Positions 5,969-8,063 of a stretch of 8,063 bases of DNA are shown piece by piece. The notes under the pieces were generated by a model. That model was not told the origin of the DNA. It did no database searches and saw nothing but the letters and a program-made list of their open reading frames with translations. The stretch's first letter is position 1. Every line of letters begins with the position of its first letter. The translations under genes were made by a program, and so were the position numbers. This DNA is from an uncultured Clostridia bacterium (lineage in GTDB: Bacteria; Bacillota; Clostridia; Oscillospirales; Acutalibacteraceae): assembly GCA_946405475.1 (NCBI GenBank), contig CAMJHI010000092.1, positions 1 through 8,063 of the forward strand. Direction: 5' to 3'.

Positions 5969-6994
5969 ATGATGTTGACCTTACGAGAAGCCAACACTGT
6001 CGACGCGGAAAAAGAATGGCGGTTTGTCGCCGCGATGCCCGAGGACGAGAACGGTTTGCTCAACCAATGGTACGGCGTTTCACGGCAGGAATTTGAAACA
6101 AAAGCGCTGCCGCAAATGCTGCGGTTTTCCGAGGGCGTCGATCTGCCCGACGGGTTTGTTCCGCAAACGTTTTTGTTCCTCTGGAACGATGACGAAATCG
6201 TCGGTCAGTTCCGCGTGCGGCATTTTCTCAACGACGCGCTGCGCGGCGGCGCCGGTCACATCGGCTATTATATTGATAAAAAATACAGGGGGCAAGGGCT
6301 TGCTACCGAGGGCCTGCGCCTGACGCTCGAATATGCCGCGAGCATCGTTCCCGAGGAAGAATTCTATCTGCGCGTGAACAAAGACAACCTCGCCTCGCTG
6401 CGCGTCATGCTCAAAAACGGCGGCCGGATCGTCGGCGAAACAGAATACAAAATCTTTGTGAGAATACCGAAAAGCAGCGGCGACAGCTATCTCTGCAAGA
6501 TCGCCTCGCCGGAAGAAATAAATCAAAAATGGGATGAAGAAATCGAACGGCATCCCGCTTCCCAAAGCAACTGGCTCACTTGGAAAAAGGAAGCCGTCAG
6601 GAACGCCGAAAGCGGAAAAAGCGTTCCCTATTACGGCGTTCTGCGCGGGCGGGTCATTTGCGAAGCGACCGCTATGCTGCACCCGGACGCTGTGCAGAAC
6701 AGCGAGGGGCTGGTGGACGAAAAGACCGCCTACCTGTGCGCGTTCCGCACCGTGCCGGAATACCGGGGGCAGGGGTACTTTTCAAAGCTGCTGCGTTTTA
6801 TGCTGGACGATTTAGCCGAAAAAGGCTGTCAAAGGGTCACGCTGGGCGTGGAGCCGGACGACGAAAACAATCTGAAAATATACCGGCATTTCGGCTTCAC
6901 CGACTTCATCAAGCACGGCCGGGAAGTTTATCCCGACGCTACGGCGGTGGACGTGGATTATTACGGCAAACGATTGCACCCCAAAAACCGTTGA
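5969..6994 (+). CDS. Tandem double-domain GNAT acetyltransferase
   Basis: A 341-residue protein made of two GNAT folds. The N-terminal domain (about residues 1-165) contains GHIGYYIDKKYRGQGLATEG, with the acetyl-CoA loop RGQGLA at 107-112, and a FYLRVNKDNLASLRVMLKNGG signature resembling the N-x-x-S-x-x-x-x-x-x-x-G of ribosomal or amino-acid acetyltransferases. The C-terminal domain (about 200-335) contains FRTVPEYRGQGYFSKLLRFM, with the loop RGQGYF at 266-271, and ends with NNLKIYRHFGFTDFIKHG. Both cofactor loops look intact, so both halves could bind acetyl-CoA. Substrate is unknown. The ribosome site is GAGAGGTGAT at 5958-5967. Either ATG at 5969 or ATG at 5972 can be the start; GTG at 5963 overlaps the SD and is rejected. 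Its extreme C-terminus is the paralogue of the fragment at 5065-5229. It is preceded by a terminator, and no clear promoter of its own is visible. Confidence 0.88.
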   Translation: MMLTLREANTVDAEKEWRFVAAMPEDENGLLNQWYGVSRQEFETKALPQMLRFSEGVDLPDGFVPQTFLFLWNDDEIVGQFRVRHFLNDALRGGAGHIGYYIDKKYRGQGLATEGLRLTLEYAASIVPEEEFYLRVNKDNLASLRVMLKNGGRIVGETEYKIFVRIPKSSGDSYLCKIASPEEINQKWDEEIERHPASQSNWLTWKKEAVRNAESGKSVPYYGVLRGRVICEATAMLHPDAVQNSEGLVDEKTAYLCAFRTVPEYRGQGYFSKLLRFMLDDLAEKGCQRVTLGVEPDDENNLKIYRHFGFTDFIKHGREVYPDATAVDVDYYGKRLHPKNR

Positions 6995-7036
6995 AAAAAG
7001 AGCCGCTCCGCCGCACCGCAAGCGCATAATTTTTCA

Positions 7037-7065
7037 TTGACTGCCGTGTCGGACTTTGCTATAAT
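7037..7065 (+). promoter_or_regulatory. Sigma-A-type promoter of guaA
   Basis: TTGACT (-35, 7037-7042) and TATAAT (-10, 7060-7065) are separated by exactly 17 nt, which is nearly the consensus for the vegetative sigma factor. The expected transcript start is around 7072, giving a leader of only about 26 nt before the ATG at 7098. That leaves no room for a purine riboswitch, so regulation would have to be at the promoter itself or elsewhere. Confidence 0.9.
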
Positions 7066-7082
7066 ATGACAATAAAAAACAG

Positions 7083-7088
7083 AAGGAG
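7083..7088 (+). promoter_or_regulatory. Ribosome-binding site fixing the guaA start
   Basis: AAGGAG lies 9 nt before the ATG at 7098. In the same frame a TAA at 7062 blocks any upstream extension. The start is therefore certain, which matters because it shows that the glutaminase domain is really absent and not merely cut off by a misplaced start. Confidence 0.9.
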
Positions 7089-7097
7089 ACGATTCAA

Positions 7098-8063
7098 ATG
7101 GATGCTAACAAAAGACCGGAAACCATGGAACGGATCACGACCGCCGCATTGGCGAACGCTTTCATCGAGGAACAGGTCGCGGCGCTCAAGGCGCAGATCG
7201 GCGACAAAAAGGTGCTGCTGGCTCTTTCCGGCGGCGTGGATTCCTCCGTTGTCGCGGCGCTGCTGATCAAGGCCGTCGGCCAGCAGCTCGTGTGCGTGCA
7301 CGTCAACCACGGTTTGCTGCGCAAGGGCGAGCCGGAGCAGGTGATCGAGGTGTTCCGCAACCAGATGAACGCCAACCTCATTTACGTTGACGCGGTGGAT
7401 CGTTTTCTTGACAAGCTCGCCGGCGTGGCCGACCCCGAGCAAAAGCGCAAGATCATCGGCGCGGAATTCATCCGCGTGTTTGAGGAAGAAGCCAGAAAGC
7501 TCGACGGCATCGAATTCCTCGCGCAGGGCACCATTTACCCCGACATCCTCGAATCCGACGGCGTCAAGGCGCACCACAACGTGGGCGGCCTGCCGGAGGA
7601 CCTGCAGTTTGAGCTGGTCGAGCCGGTCAAGCTGCTGTTCAAGGATGAAGTCCGCGTGGTCGGCAAGGCGCTCGGCCTGCCGGATTCCATGGTCTACCGT
7701 CAGCCGTTCCCCGGCCCCGGTCTGGGCGTGCGCTGCCTGGGCGCTATTACCAGAGACCGGCTGGAAGCCGTGCGCGAATCCGACGCCATTCTGCGCGAAG
7801 AATTTGCGAAAAACGGGCTGGCGGGCAAGGTCTGGCAGTATTTCACCGTCGTGCCCGACTTCAAGTCCGTCGGCGTGAAGGACGGCAAAAGAACCTTTGC
7901 TTACCCGGTCATCCTGCGCGCCGTGAACACCACCGACGCCATGACCGCCACGGTCGAGCCCGTGCCGTTTGAGCTGCTCGAGCACATCACCAAGCGCATC
8001 ACCACCGAGGTCGAAAACGTCAACCGCGTCCTCTTCGACATCACCCCCAAACCCTCGGCGACG
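7098..8063 (+). CDS. guaA: GMP synthase, ATP-pyrophosphatase subunit without glutaminase domain (3' end outside window)
   Basis: GMP synthase adenylates XMP and aminates it to GMP, the last step of guanine nucleotide synthesis. The 322 codons visible start about 20 residues before the ATP-pyrophosphatase domain. The P-loop SGGVDSS is at residues 44-50, followed by VHVNHGLLRKGEPEQV. GTIYPDILES and HHNVGGLPEDL lie at 144-169, VEPVKLLFKDEVRVVG at about 174-189, and YRQPFPGPGLGVRCLG at 200-215 opens the dimerisation domain. The family's C-terminal DITPKP segment is at the window edge, so only a handful of residues should be missing. Ordinary bacterial GuaA is about 510-525 residues with an N-terminal class I glutaminase of about 190 residues. 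That half is absent, with an in-frame stop at 7062 just upstream. The enzyme must use ammonia or a separately encoded glutaminase, as in the archaeal GuaAa/GuaAb split. No such subunit is in this window. Confidence 0.93.
   Translation, partial: MDANKRPETMERITTAALANAFIEEQVAALKAQIGDKKVLLALSGGVDSSVVAALLIKAVGQQLVCVHVNHGLLRKGEPEQVIEVFRNQMNANLIYVDAVDRFLDKLAGVADPEQKRKIIGAEFIRVFEEEARKLDGIEFLAQGTIYPDILESDGVKAHHNVGGLPEDLQFELVEPVKLLFKDEVRVVGKALGLPDSMVYRQPFPGPGLGVRCLGAITRDRLEAVRESDAILREEFAKNGLAGKVWQYFTVVPDFKSVGVKDGKRTFAYPVILRAVNTTDAMTATVEPVPFELLEHITKRITTEVENVNRVLFDITPKPSAT

Noticed and set aside
6995..7036. Possible terminator between the double-GNAT gene and the guaA promoter
   Set aside because: There is a T-run at 7030-7034, but the preceding pairing (GCCGCT with AGCGC) is short and bulged; too weak to annotate.
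7066..7097. Purine riboswitch in the guaA leader
   Set aside because: The predicted leader is only about 26 nt long and has no aptamer-like structure.
7059..7985. 308-codon open frame on the minus strand opposite guaA
   Set aside because: It mirrors the + strand guaA codons, covers its promoter, and has no recognisable motif.
1..8063. CRISPR array, insertion sequence, tRNA or rRNA
   Set aside because: No regularly spaced repeats, transposase, terminal inverted repeats or RNA-gene signatures were seen on either strand.
1007..8063. Three PP-loop-type proteins (MurL, TtcA-like, GuaA) forming a functional cluster
   Set aside because: The shared SGGxDS-like loop is notable, but the genes belong to separate transcription units and unrelated pathways; coincidence is the simpler reading.

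Overview
The window looks like a piece of the chromosome of a GC-rich, low-branching Gram-positive anaerobe, most likely a Clostridia/Oscillospirales-type bacterium. This is inferred from three things: the protein families and their Firmicute-like motifs, purine-rich Shine-Dalgarno (SD) sites such as AAGGAGG, and intergenic spaces filled with hairpin repeats. No 16S or other marker gene is present, so the assignment is tentative. Every credible gene is on the + strand.

Layout. (1) 1-992: the 3' end of secA, with its C-terminal zinc-binding motif. (2) 1007-4140: a compact, overlapping trio made of a MurL-type epimerase, a MurD2-type ligase and an unrecognised 164-residue protein. MurL and MurD2 together form an alternative route for putting D-glutamate into peptidoglycan. 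MurD2 adds L-Glu to UDP-MurNAc-L-Ala, and MurL then inverts that residue in an ATP-dependent step, so free D-Glu from the racemase MurI is not needed. (3) 4141-4340: a gene-free spacer of consecutive hairpins. The last hairpin lies between a strong SD and the start codon of the next gene. (4) 4341-5078: a TtcA-like tRNA 2-thiolation enzyme. (5) 5065-6994: an acetyltransferase neighbourhood with a C-terminal GNAT fragment fused onto the end of ttcA, a complete single-domain GNAT, a spacer with a terminator and repeats, and a tandem double-GNAT protein. The tail of the double-GNAT is clearly the paralogue of the fragment. (6) 7037-8063: a near-consensus sigma-A promoter and a GMP synthase that starts directly at the ATP-pyrophosphatase domain, with no glutaminase domain. 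It runs off the window a few codons before its expected end.

The points most worth following up are the MurL/MurD2 route in a probable Firmicute with an uncharacterised overlapping partner gene, the hairpin that appears to bridge SD and AUG of ttcA, the amidotransferase-less GuaA, and the recombination scar left by the duplicated GNAT. No mobile element, CRISPR array, tRNA or rRNA was seen.
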